64,000 bases of DNA, taken from assembly GCF_963678635.1 (NCBI RefSeq), contig NC_087070.1, positions 31,041,704 to 31,105,703 on the forward strand, given 5' to 3'. The notes beneath the pieces were generated by a model. The model was given only the letters and a program-made list of their open reading frames with translations. It did not search any database and had not been told where the DNA came from. This DNA comes from Symsagittifera roscoffensis. Its lineage: Eukaryota; Xenacoelomorpha; Acoela; Convolutidae. Of the stretch, positions 10,905-21,135 are shown one piece after another (positions within the stretch are counted from its first letter, which is position 1; each line of letters starts with the position of its first letter). The position numbers and the translations under genes are program-made.

Positions 10905-12713
10905 TTAGTCGTCGGGGAAAAAACCATGGGGGAAGATGTCGTGTATTATGTCGGAGTTAGTGAGTAATTTTGCTAGTATGCGAATGATGTTTTTAGTTTG
11001 AAGCAGTGGCCAAAGCAATTGAAGTGCTTTAATGGTTTTTAGTTCTTCAGTGCCAACTGCAAAATCATAAGGTGTGTTTTGGATGAGATTATATAATTTG
11101 TGATTGTATTTAGTGTTGTGGATGAATTCTAATATTGGGTTTTCTATAGGTTGAATAAATTCATGTGGGATAAGGAAGGGTCTGGATTCTTCTGCGTTGA
11201 CGGTCTTCGTGATGGGACAAAAAATATACATTTGGGTTATGGGATCATAATTGCGAAGAATACCGTGAAGGTTAGTATCTTTGATGCAATATGTGAAGTT
11301 AAGAAAAAATGGTGAAGTGTACTTAGAGTTAAGAAATTGAAAACAGTGGTGTGGTTGTCTTGATGGAGTGTGTAGATCAAAGTGATTTTGTATGAAGCGA
11401 TAATATGTATATGTGTGGGTTTGTTTAGTGCGTAACATAATATCGTGTGAGCAGTGCAAATCTCGTTCATGTGGTGCAAGGAAATGAAAGGTTAGTGAAA
11501 ATAATTGAAATTTTTCTTTAAAACTTTCGTAAGCTTGTGTGTCGGTTAGTGCTTCAGAAATGATGTGATCGAATTTGCGATCAAATATATTGAGTGTAAA
11601 TACATATGGTGTTTTGATGAAGAATTTTTCTGTGATTTGTGGGTTAGCGAAACGGTCATCATCTAAGAATTGGTCTTGGTTAGCTCGGATGATGTTATGA
11701 TCGTAATATTCTATCGTGTATTCGTTTGCTCGGGGTGCAGTGTGTGTTTTTAGTGACTTTTTATATCCTATATAAGTAAATTGTCTATGTGTTAGTGATG
11801 TGGTGAGTCGATATAGCATATCTTGATTTCTTTCTATATCGATGTGAGTATTAGATAAAGGTAGGCAAAGGGGGTTAGTAAAATGATAATATGATGTCCA
11901 ATGAAGTGTAGGCATTAAAACTTGTTCATCTACAAAACTACGTGTGTCGTTAGTGTTGTTAGGAGTGTTCAAAGTATATTGTGGAAATGAAGGTAAGGTG
12001 ATTGCTAAAAAATCTTTCGTGTTAGTGTGATTTGGATGGTTAACATATTCACGGGCTGTTCCTGGTTTTGTTGGGAATGGATGGTTCGGGAATTTTCTTT
12101 TGAAAGTGCGATAAGCTCTATTAGTGCTATTTGATGATTCGGTGGATGTGGATGATGGTGCTAATGATGCGGTATAAGCTGAAGAGGGTGTAGGGGTAGG
12201 TGGGTTTGATGATTCTATTGTGGATGAAATCTGATTTATAGTGGGGTTTTCAAGGTGGAAGGGTTGTTGTTGTAGGGTGATAAAATTATCTAGTTCCTGG
12301 GAGATTTGGGGAATATCTGGAGAATTGAATGATCGGTCTGAATGAAATGAAGAGTAGGTTGGGGTGACTTGTGAAGCATAAGAGGGTGTAGAAATGGATG
12401 GGAGTGGGTTATTTGGTGGGATTGGTTAAAAAGGGGGTTTTGAAAAAACTGAGGAGTTGGTTTGAAAATTATTGGATGGAGATGGTTCAGAGTCTGCAAA
12501 TTCATCAGGGGTTTCGATATTTGGGTTATTGAGATGTGAAATGGAGTATAAAACTGAGATATGTGAGTTAGTGTCTGAATTCATGCCTGATGTTACATTA
12601 TTGGTTGGGAAATCGGGTGGCGGGAAAGCAAAAAGTGGAATTATTGTAATTGGAGTGTTGAGGTTGGTTGGGTGGGAATTTGAGCGGTGTAGGGATCCAA
12701 GTTGTCGGCTCAT
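10905..12713 (-). pseudogene. Unknown large ORF downstream of env (about 600 codons, one in-frame stop)
   Basis: The ATG at 12713 overlaps the env stop codon in the tetranucleotide ATGA. The frame runs 95 codons to a TAA at 12428-12426, then stays open for 506 more codons to the TAA at 10905. The first about 250 residues are rich in Pro, Ser, Thr and Asn and look disordered. The last about 350 are rich in His, Phe, Tyr and Ile with several Cys and look folded. There is no signal peptide or obvious membrane segment, and no HHCC, DDE or tyrosine-recombinase pattern that I can recognise. The length of the open frame beyond the stop argues for recent loss rather than chance. Position after env recalls accessory or transactivator genes of complex retroviruses, but that is position only. 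Confidence 0.65.
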
Positions 12714-15328
12714 CGTGGGCTAAAAAAATTATTATTTTGAGACTGAAAAGCGGTGGTATGGGGTTGTTGTATAATTTGTTCATATGTATTTTCATCTAGT
12801 GAATGGTGTGTCATTATATGTCGAATGGGACTTTGTGATATGGTTGGTCTAAAATTTGGATTATGTGATATTGCTAAATTTCGAAAATTTCGTGGGACTA
12901 GGGATAATGGATGGTTATGTGGTAGGGGAGGTAACTGTGGTGCTGTGGGCGTTATTTCTACATTGTTATGTTCTTCGTCATATGTGTTCTGTCTTGTTGC
13001 TATTTTTGTGTTGTATTCTTTTATTTGTGCGTCTAAAAGAATTTTGTTTATCGATGATGAAAAAATTCCAAAAAATCCTGCAAATAGTATGCGTGCTACA
13101 CCTGCTTGTCTATTTACTTGTGTGTGTATAGCGCATGTATTATAGATTCCTTTTAAAAGCGAAAAAAGAAATCCTATAAAGTTAAACATTGCGTATAAAA
13201 TAGTTAATTTTTCTAAGATGTAATAGGGCCATCCTAGAAAATCAAGAATTTCATTTTTGAGTGTAACAAAGCTAAAAATTTTTTTAGGTGAGATATCTTG
13301 TGGTCGGTATTTTTCACCGTTTAGATATATATAGTCTTTAATGTCTTTAAAATATCCGCTATAATCTTGTGTATAAATATCTGCAAATCCTGCGGTTTCG
13401 GCAAGCTTGCGTAAGTTTTGGTCAATTGATTGTCTTTGTATAGTGTCCATTTGTGTTAATAATTCTTGGAATTGTTGTGTTCTAATGTGATGTTGGATAT
13501 CGGATTTTGAATATATTCCGATTGATTGTAGGTCAATATTTGGGTTTCGAGTAATAGCTCTTATGCTTTCAGGTGAAAATTTTTTGAGTGATTGCATTAA
13601 TGTGGGATATGGGGTAAGAAGGTAATATTTATCTTCATCAGGGTTCAGTTGAACTACATTGTGGCTATTTTCTGATCCACATGGGACTGCGGTATCCCAG
13701 AAATAGGTTCGTCTTGAAAGTGTGTCAACGAAATGTACTTTATTCTTATAAAAGATAGGGATTCTTTTATAGCATCGTTTATCTTCAAAAACATATAGTG
13801 GTGATACTTTTTTGGTACAGGTATAAAACCATAAAATGTTTCCTTCGTAGTCTAAAAAATTTGATCTATTTCCTTATAGTAAATATCCTGCGTAGGGTAT
13901 TTTTAATACTGCTAGTGCAAGTGATTGTAGGATTTGTGTCCTTTCTAATTCGCATAGTTGGTGAAGTGTCTCTAATTCAGCGAGTGACATTTCTTGAAAA
14001 ATGCGGCTAACTGTGTAGTCTAATTTCATATCTAGGTGAATATCATAGTGGATATTACCGAAATATGTACTATTCATTAGTGATAGTTCTTGTAAAAGTG
14101 TGCTTCTAGTGTCATGGGGTTTTAGATGTCCACCAGGTTGACTTTTACTTTTTTGAAAATTTACTGGTATATATGATGTTCCTTCGTTTATAGGGTGACT
14201 TGTGGCGTATGGGTCGATTTTTACTTTTCCAGTGGTCATGTCGAATCCTTTTTCGTATTCAACTAATATTTCGGAGTATTGTGTTTTGTGAAGTGGATTT
14301 CTGTATTTACATGCAAGTTCTGTTTCTTGATATATTTGAAAACGTGTCAATTTATTTTCTATATTGTGTATGTTTCTAAAATTTGAACTTTGTTTTCGTG
14401 ATGGATTTACTTGTTCATATGGAATTGATTGTATAAAATATTTTTCGTGAAATTTTATCATACGAGCGTGTATTTTTGCTACTTGAAATGTTGTACATGT
14501 GTCTTCGGGGAACCAAACAATTGTTGCTTGTGTTCGTGTTGTAGGGTCACAATAGCCTTGATCGTTTTTACAAGGTAATCTGATTCCTTGATAGATCATG
14601 GTGTTGTCAGATAAATTGCGTGTGAGTTGTATTTTTTCGAGTTGTATTTTCCAATCGAAAAACATGATTTCTTGATATCCTTTATTTTTTGTGTCTGCTT
14701 TGCAGTTTGATGGGTCATTTATACCAATGTGGGGTATCCAGTGTTTATCGTGTATGTCATAAGTTAGTCTTCCGTGTGCGCCGTTGTAGGGGTATTTTTC
14801 ATCTAATTTTATATGTCCTTGATATCTTTCAAGTTCTGCTTGATGTACAGAATCTGCAAAAACTTGGAAATATACTAATTTTCTATCTGTGTTTTTATTT
14901 CTTGTGATGTTTAGTCTGAGTAACTCGTTTTTACAATCTTCGGGATTGAGATGTAAAAGTCGTTCGATATTACTCTGGTAGAATGATTCGTGGTCAAGTC
15001 GGTTTTTATTTCCATTTGAGACTTGTGAACAATGTACTTTCTTTTCAGAAAATGTTGCTGTGAATTTATATCCTATAACTGTTGTTGCTCGGGCTTTTGA
15101 ATAAAGTGTCGCTATTACATTTGTTGTTTCTATAGCTCGTGGTTCTGTTTCGCATTGTGATACTTGATTTATTGCATATTTGTGTAGTGTTTTTTGTTCA
15201 TTTTCTTCACAATCGTAATGTGTTACTAATAAATCTTGGGGTCCTGTGCGGGGGGAAGGGTTTATGTTCTGATTGGAGATTACTAGAAAAAAGAGTTGTA
15301 GAAAAATTAATATTTTTAGAATATACAT
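12710..15328 (-). pseudogene. env: Envelope-type glycoprotein gene (one in-frame stop)
   Basis: The ATG at 15328 opens a frame of 484 codons to a TAA at 13876-13874. The same frame continues for 387 residues to a TGA at 12710. The N-terminus is a signal peptide (hydrophobic after MYILK, residues 5-18). The ectodomain has many Cys and several N-glycosylation sequons. Near the C-terminus a long hydrophobic segment (about 13216-13141) and a second one (about 13096-13048) are followed by a tail of roughly 100 residues rich in Pro and Asn. Layout and Cys pattern suggest a class III-like (gB/chuvirus-type) glycoprotein as captured by other LTR elements; that assignment is inference. The gene overlaps the Pro-rich ORF upstream by 13 nt and the next ORF by ATGA. 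A decayed second copy is at 26.1 kb. The internal stop makes this copy unlikely to give full-length protein. Confidence 0.75.
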
Positions 15329-16491
15329 GTGTATGATAATCCTGAGTATGGGTTATAAAATGTGATGTAACCAATTGTCTTTTTGGTATATCTGTCGTAT
15401 TTGTATATTACTTCAGTTGTTATAAATGGTGGTGGTAGTGATTGAGCTGTTATATTTGGTGGGTTTAATGGGTAGGGATGTTGAGTAATGTTGTTTAGTT
15501 TAACCGTGATTTCAAATTTTAATTGTAGACTATTTTGTTGGAGTATTTGGATGTTATGATCACGAATGTCTTCGTGGATGTCTTGTCTATATTGTAGTCT
15601 ATTTAGTGCCCAGTTGTGGAGTCGGTTACTTTCTGGGTGCTGTCTAAATAATGGTGGAGGTGCTGTGAATGTATTCCAGTCTAGTCTTAAAGGAATATTT
15701 GTTGATGATTGTTCTCGATATCTAGCGTCGAGGTTATTTGGGAAATTTAAGTTAAAAGGCGGTGGTGAAATCTGGCTTATTGATGGTGTTTATGGTAGTG
15801 ATAATGTTTCTGGTAGTGATGAGGTTGTTGTTGTATCCCTAGAAATATCTATTGGATCATTGATTAAACTTAGTTCACCTTGTGTGAATGAATGTGTTGT
15901 CCAATATGGTAGTCGTGATGTTTGGTTTGTGGGGTTTAAGGGATTTTCACGAATTTGTTCAGATGTTGGTGTTAAACCTAAGTAATCTGAGGGTAGGCTT
16001 GAGGTGCTACGTTGTGAAAGAAGCGTAGGGGTTTCTGGTAATATACCAATGGGGTTTTCTGGAGTACTTTGTGATGGGGATTGAGGTATATCAAAATGAA
16101 CTCGGGGAGTTTGAAAATTTCTGTTTCGTCGAGGATGTATAATTTGTCTATTTATTTCGACTGTATTTTGGTTTTGACTAGGATTTCGTATTCTACTTAA
16201 TTCTTGTGGTAGTGTTGGGTATAAGTTATATGTTGGTTCGCTTAGAGGTGCTTGTCGTTGAACTGGTTCTAGTGGTTCAGATAAGCGAGCGTGTCGTTCT
16301 TCAAAGGTATATGGGTTATCTTGAAAGGATATTCGTGTAGATAATTGGGGGTTTTGGGTAGTTGAAGGTGTTGTTGGGTTATCTTGGGGTGATGTCGGTA
16401 AAGACTGACTGTGTGACTGTTGGTTAGCAATTTTTGATGGTTTTTTATTTATTCTTTTAGTGGAAAAATGTATGTTTATTATAGTATTCTT
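15316..16491 (-). pseudogene. Pro/Ser/Thr-rich ORF between membrane ORFs and env, no ATG, one stop
   Basis: A minus-strand frame stays open from just after a TAG (16494-16492) to the TAA at 15318-15316, 391 codons, apart from a TAA at 15792-15790. It contains no ATG, so it is easy to miss. The first 230 residues are Pro/Ser/Thr/Gln/Asn-rich. The C-terminal about 150 residues are more structured, with several Trp, Tyr and Phe. It overlaps the preceding 62-codon ORF by 35 nt in the +1 frame, so a +1 shift or non-AUG start are both possible. It overlaps env by 13 nt. The C-terminal end is also recognisable before the decayed env copy at 26.1 kb, which supports it as a real gene of the family. 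Function unknown. Confidence 0.6.
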
Positions 16492-16645
16492 CTAGAAAAA
16501 GAATTAGGAGGATTGTTGCTAGGGCAAATGTGATGATTGCTTTCTTTATACATTTGCATATTATCAAGATGAGGGATGATAGAAATGTTATAAAAATTAC
16601 AAATAGTAAAAAAATATCTGTTCTACTAAAAATGGTTCGTATCAT
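16457..16645 (-). CDS. Small membrane protein 2 (62 aa)
   Basis: The ATG at 16645 overlaps the stop codon of the upstream small ORF (ATGA). The 62-residue product has two hydrophobic stretches (about residues 12-30 and 36-50) separated by a short basic, Cys-containing loop (CKCIKK), a hairpin-like layout that resembles viroporins in shape only. No sequence family is recognised. The tight overlap and intact frame in an otherwise interrupted element support translation. Confidence 0.5.
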   Translation of the reverse strand: MIRTIFSRTDIFLLFVIFITFLSSLILIICKCIKKAIITFALATILLILFLEEYYNKHTFFH

Positions 16646-16872
16646 TTAGATAAGTTTTGTGAATCGTACCTGTGGATATAGTCAATAGCTTTTAAAAGTT
16701 GGAGGTATAGTTCAAATATGGAATAGAAAATTAAAAAAATATTGCAAAAAATGATTAAGATTATTACAAAAGATTCAAAGGTATCAAAAAGAAATATGAT
16801 TAAAAGTTTAAATATCGTTAAAAAGTTTATGATAATGTTAAGAATTATGTTGACTGGTCGAGAGAAGAGCAT
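16642..16872 (-). CDS. Small membrane protein 1 (76 aa)
   Basis: Starts at ATG 16872 and ends in the TGA shared with the next ATG. The product is Ile/Leu/Phe-rich with two or three candidate membrane spans (about residues 7-30 and 33-56) and a polar C-terminus. It is the first ORF after pol, about 650 bp downstream. AT-rich DNA can produce such hydrophobic frames by chance; the ATGA link to the next hydrophobic ORF is the main argument that both are real. Function unknown. Confidence 0.5.
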   Translation of the reverse strand: MLFSRPVNIILNIIINFLTIFKLLIIFLFDTFESFVIILIIFCNIFLIFYSIFELYLQLLKAIDYIHRYDSQNLSK

Positions 16873-17526
16873 TTAAGAAATGGCTTCTGGATCGAATATT
16901 TTTTGTTGTTTGGGGCAATTTTCAAGTGTGGTCGAATTATTTATTGGTTTTTTGACAAGTGGGTTGAGTTTTGTGAAAAATTGTTGGGGGCGAATTTTAT
17001 GGTGATCGGGAGGTCTGCTTTGTCTTTATTTTTATTTGTCAAGTTATCTGGGGTATTTTTGAGATTTTTATACTTTAGGCTAATTAAAATGGTCGTTCTT
17101 TTACTTTAGGCTAATTTAACATATTTGTTTGGGGGGTATTTGAGATCGGAGTTGGGGAAATATTGTTGATCTTTGGGTTATTAGATAAGGGAGGGTTATG
17201 ATATTATGGTGATATTTATTTTAAAAGTCAAGTTGGAGTGGTTTGCTTATTTTTGAACGAATATAATTGAGTTAGTTCGCGTAGTGCGTATTCTTTTGGT
17301 AATAAGGTAATAGGTTGTTTTAGTTGTCTAATTACTGGGTCAAGATTTTGATCTTGTATCGGAGGAGTGATTATGGTGATATTTATTTTAGTTGTCAAGT
17401 TGGAGTGGTTTGCTTATTTTTGACCTGGAGGTCGCAAAGTTATAGTTATAGATATGCCTGGAGTTTAATATCGTTCGTCTAGTTGGTTTGTGTTAGAGTT
17501 AGAGAAGGTGACGGATTGGATGAATC
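16873..17526 (-). other. Spacer between pol and the small membrane ORFs, with a 54-bp direct repeat
   Basis: No ORF of note. A 54-bp segment at 17203-17256 recurs at 17370-17423 with four mismatches. A second small repeat, ACTTTAGGCTAATT, occurs near 17071 and 17102. This is the place where an integrase would be expected in a Ty3/gypsy-type or retroviral pol; none of the frames shows HHCC or DDE motifs. Confidence 0.7.
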
Positions 17527-20223
17527 CTATTGGCTAATTTTGCATTCTAGTCGGGGTGATGTTTCGTTTTCTGCAAGGTAGAATTTTATATTTTTGGGTA
17601 TTTTTACTGTAGTTTTACGTGTAAGTAATTCAGGTGGTGTATTTCGACTTAAAGTGTCTGGTAATGCAAGATTCTTTCCTGCTGTCCAAACTATATGTAA
17701 GTTTGGGAATTTCATTAGAATTAGTTGAAATCTATAAACTCGGTGATTTGGGTTAGATTTTTGTGTAAAGAGAAAGATGATTGGTTTGTGATCTGTGAAT
17801 AGAACTGTTTGATGTTCTGATCCAAGTATCAGAAATTCATATTCTGTTAGTGTATAAATTATAGCTGTACATTCTCTCATTAGAGTTGAGAGTCGTAGCT
17901 CTGCTTGAGTGAATAATCGAGAATTTGCTGATATAAGGTTCATTTTGTTTATACCATTGTGTGATTGTAATAAAGCTGCGCCGATGCCAAAATTCGAAGC
18001 ATCGCACATTGCATAGAATGGTTGATTTGGATCTGGAATTGTATTCGAAATTTGTTGAGTTAAGAGTTTTTTAATTTCTTCAAATGGTGCTTGATGTTCT
18101 GTGTTCCATTCAAAATTATTTTGTTGTCTAAGTATATTATAGAATGGTCTTAGGTATAATTGCATTTTATAGACAAATTTGCTTAAAAAATTTAACATTC
18201 CAAGGAATTCTTGGATTTTCTTTTTGTTTGTTGGTGGTTGGAGCTTTTGAATAGCATCAATGCGTGATTTTAATGGAGTGATTGTTTTTCTTTCTATATT
18301 GTGTCCTAAGAATTTAACTCGTGTTAAAAAGAAGTGTGATTTATCGGGGGCGGCCTTCAGATTTTCGTTCTGAAGTATTTTGTGATAGTGTTCTAAAACT
18401 TTGAACATTTCTTCTTTTGTCTGTGATTGCATAAAAACATCGTCTAAATAGGTGATTGCGTTTTTCTTGAGTATTAGTGGTCTAAAAATTTTGCTCATAA
18501 AAGCTGAAAATGCTGCTGGTCCTATGGATATTCCATAGAATAGGCGGTTGAATTCATATTGCTGATTTCCAATAACAAATTGTGTTAAGCGTCGCGATTG
18601 TTCATCTAGTGGCATTTGATTATATGCACTATTCATATCTGCGGTTGTAAAATATTTTCCGTTTATTTTTGTTAAAATAACTTGTATTGGTTCAATAGGC
18701 CAATTGCATTTTGATTCGTCTATTAGTGAATTAAGATATATAGCGTCTAGAACTATTTTTAATGATTCTCCTTTTGCTAGGATGATAACAGGGTTTATAA
18801 ATGTGTTACCTTTTGGTTGTTCTTCTTTGTTTACCGGTGAGATAATTTTGTATTGTTCTAAAATATCGAGTAATCTGTTTACTTTATCATGTAAGTGAAT
18901 TGGTACTTTACTTGCTCTTTGTTTTTTGAAAACTGCGTCAAGTTTTAATGGGAGATGTAGTGATGAACTGATTTTGCCAACATCAAATTTGGATGTTGCA
19001 TAAACTGATGAATATTTTATTAGCTGTTTGGCTAATTTATCAAATTCGTCTTGTGTTATTTGTGAATGTTGGAAGTTAAACATTGTTAAAAATTTCTGTT
19101 GATTCTCTGTATAGTTATTTATGTTGAATGTAGGTTTAAAATATGGGGTTTTTGTGAAATAATCTGTATTTCTTTTTTCATTACTTATTATATTATTTAT
19201 GGATAAGTCTTCATTAAGAATTGTGGATTGACAAATATCTAATAATTGGAGTATATTATTTACGCGGTATGCTTTTTCGTGTATTGGTGATATCGTAGCG
19301 TTGGTTTTGCAATAGCCTAAAAGTCCTAAAGGTAATGTTACTTGATAGGGTGTATTGTTGTATACATGAAGAGAAATAATATCTGAATTCGAGTTTTTCA
19401 AATATTTTATGGATGAAATTGTGATTTTGAAAAACTTATGGATAGGTTTGAATTCAAAATCTGACATATAGAGTTGTTGTTTATTTTGTTTTTTATCATA
19501 TTGGTGAACTTGTTTTATTGAAAAATTATATATGTTTCCTGATAGTGGTTTCAGGTGTTTTCTTTGTTGATTATATATTGGATAAAATTTTGAAAAGAAT
19601 GGTGATTGTTTATTTAATTTCTGAAAAAATGTTAGGGATGTGTCTTTTGTTTTTGTGTATTTATCTTTGATTAGTATTTTACTATTCAAAATATTGATTG
19701 TTGGTATATATTTAGAGATAAATGGTATTCCAATGATATTGTGTTTAATATCAGTGATATGAAATATTTGTTTAAATGGTTTATTTAAAATTTTATTTTG
19801 TTCTATTGTTCTTGTGGGGAGAAGAAATAATTGAATTTTTCCATAGTTTACCAATGTTGATCCTTGCGCTGTTGCTAGTTTACTGGAGGTTTCAAGAGGC
19901 GTTAGTTTTGGGTGTAATGTCTTTATCTCATTCCATGTGGGAATGTTTATTATGTTTGATTCTGCTCCTGAATCAATTAAAAAATTAATTTCAAGATCTG
20001 GTGGTTGAAATTCTTTGTTTCTTGGACTTTCTAAAAGAAATGATATTGTCCAAATTTTTTCTTTGGGTTGTTCTTTTTGTATATTTTGATAGATGTGATT
20101 TGTATTCAAGCATTTTGTTTTATTATTTCCATTGGATTTATTTGTAGTGTTGATTTCGTTAGTTTTTTGTGCCGTTTGTGTAGAATGGATGGGTTCAATA
20201 TAATAATTGTGAAGGAGTTCTGA
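17527..20223 (-). CDS. pol: Aspartic protease-reverse transcriptase-RNase H polyprotein, no integrase
   Basis: Open for 898 codons from just after a TAA (20226-20224) to TAG at 17529-17527. It has no ATG near its start and lies in the same frame as the gag zinc-knuckle segment, so expression as a Gag-Pol fusion is likely. Counting from the codon at 20109: protease DSG at 46-48; RT motif A with Asp 491 (TADMNSAYNQ); catalytic YLDD at 554-557 (18450-18439); RNase H Asp 703, Glu 746, Asp 773 (FTDHKP) and Asp 818 (LPDTLSR). The RT/RH type is Ty3/gypsy-like. The protein ends about 40 residues after RNase H, where related elements continue into integrase. This is the only long gene of the element without an internal stop. 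Low G and high A/C in the sense strand match its neighbours. Confidence 0.92.
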   Translation of the reverse strand, partial: SELLHNYYIEPIHSTQTAQKTNEINTTNKSNGNNKTKCLNTNHIYQNIQKEQPKEKIWTISFLLESPRNKEFQPPDLEINFLIDSGAESNIINIPTWNEIKTLHPKLTPLETSSKLATAQGSTLVNYGKIQLFLLPTRTIEQNKILNKPFKQIFHITDIKHNIIGIPFISKYIPTINILNSKILIKDKYTKTKDTSLTFFQKLNKQSPFFSKFYPIYNQQRKHLKPLSGNIYNFSIKQVHQYDKKQNKQQLYMSDFEFKPIHKFFKITISSIKYLKNSNSDIISLHVYNNTPYQVTLPLGLLGYCKTNATISPIHEKAYRVNNILQLLDICQSTILNEDLSINNIISNEKRNTDYFTKTPYFKPTFNINNYTENQQKFLTMFNFQHSQITQDEFDKLAKQLIKYSSVYATSKFDVGKISSSLHLPLKLDAVFKKQRASKVPIHLHDKVNRLLDILEQYKIISPVNKEEQPKGNTFINPVIILAKGESLKIVLDAIYLNSLIDESKCNWPIEPIQVILTKINGKYFTTADMNSAYNQMPLDEQSRRLTQFVIGNQQYEFNRLFYGISIGPAAFSAFMSKIFRPLILKKNAITYLDDVFMQSQTKEEMFKVLEHYHKILQNENLKAAPDKSHFFLTRVKFLGHNIERKTITPLKSRIDAIQKLQPPTNKKKIQEFLGMLNFLSKFVYKMQLYLRPFYNILRQQNNFEWNTEHQAPFEEIKKLLTQQISNTIPDPNQPFYAMCDASNFGIGAALLQSHNGINKMNLISANSRLFTQAELRLSTLMRECTAIIYTLTEYEFLILGSEHQTVLFTDHKPIIFLFTQKSNPNHRVYRFQLILMKFPNLHIVWTAGKNLALPDTLSRNTPPELLTRKTTVKIPKNIKFYLAENETSPRLECKISQ

Positions 20224-20451
20224 TTAATTTTCATATATATGTGATGAAAAAGCTTGTTCATATATAATAGGTTCGTAGTCATTTTCGACTGCTATCATAG
20301 TTATGGAGATAGTGTTTTCTGTATCACTTTCTGAATCTGATGATTCACAGTTTATTTGATTTAGTTGTAGTTTGTTATTTCCTGTGTCATCAATACCTGG
20401 GGGGTCTGATGTTGTTTCTGGATTTGATTGTACTTGATTAATATATCTTTA
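20224..20451 (-). other. Gag-pol junction with two in-frame stops
   Basis: The zinc-knuckle frame ends at TAA 20451-20449. The same frame stays open for 74 codons to a second TAA at 20226-20224, then enters pol. The linker has an acidic patch (SDSESDTEN) and is probably flexible. One in-frame stop at this place would fit readthrough expression as in some retroviruses; two argue that at least one is a mutation. Confidence 0.7.
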
Positions 20452-21093
20452 ATGTTTAGGTGTACTACTTCTGTGGCGATTGTTAGAATTATTATAATGG
20501 TTATTATTCCTGTGTGGTGATTGGGAATAATTTCTATAACGGTTATTATAACTTGAATGTCGATTTTGTGAATTATTTTGTGATCTGTTTTGATAATTAT
20601 TGTTTAGTCTGTTATAGTTTGATCTATTATATGAGTTATTCCTTGATCGATTGTTCGGGTAATTCTGGTTTCGATTGTTTGAATAACTTCTTTTTCGATT
20701 ATTGGAGTAGTTTCTATTTCTATTGTATGATGAGTTTCGTGAATGATTGTTTGGATAGTAATTATTCCTTGATTGGGATTTAGATCTAGAAACAAATCGT
20801 GTTGTATTCGAATTTGATCTGGAGTAGTTATTTCGATTATTTGGTCTATTGTAATGATTTTGTGACGAATTTTGTGTATTTCTTCGTTCTGGCGATCTTC
20901 CTCTATAACTTGAGTTATATGGTGATTGAGTTCTCGTGTAATTGGTATTGTTCGGAAGTGGTTTTCCTGAACTGTTGTTGCTGTATACATTTTTGTTCGG
21001 TAGATTTTGATCTTTTTTCATGTACTGATAGAATGATTTATTTGGTTCTTTATATTTTTGAGGTTTGTTTTGATTGTCCTGTTGTTTTTGTCT

Positions 21094-21135
21094 ACATTCA
21101 GAAATACTATGTCCGTATCGTCGGCAATAATTACA
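21094..21135 (-). other. CCHC zinc knuckle of Gag
   Basis: Encodes CNYCRRYGHSISEC, an exact C-X2-C-X4-H-X4-C nucleocapsid zinc knuckle. It lies in the frame that leads into the Asn/Arg-rich tail and pol, not in the frame of the upstream capsid-like segment. Confidence 0.93.

Noticed and set aside
12472-13145. Plus-strand ORFs opposite env and the downstream ORF
   Set aside because: Antisense shadows of G-poor coding sequence; no independent support.
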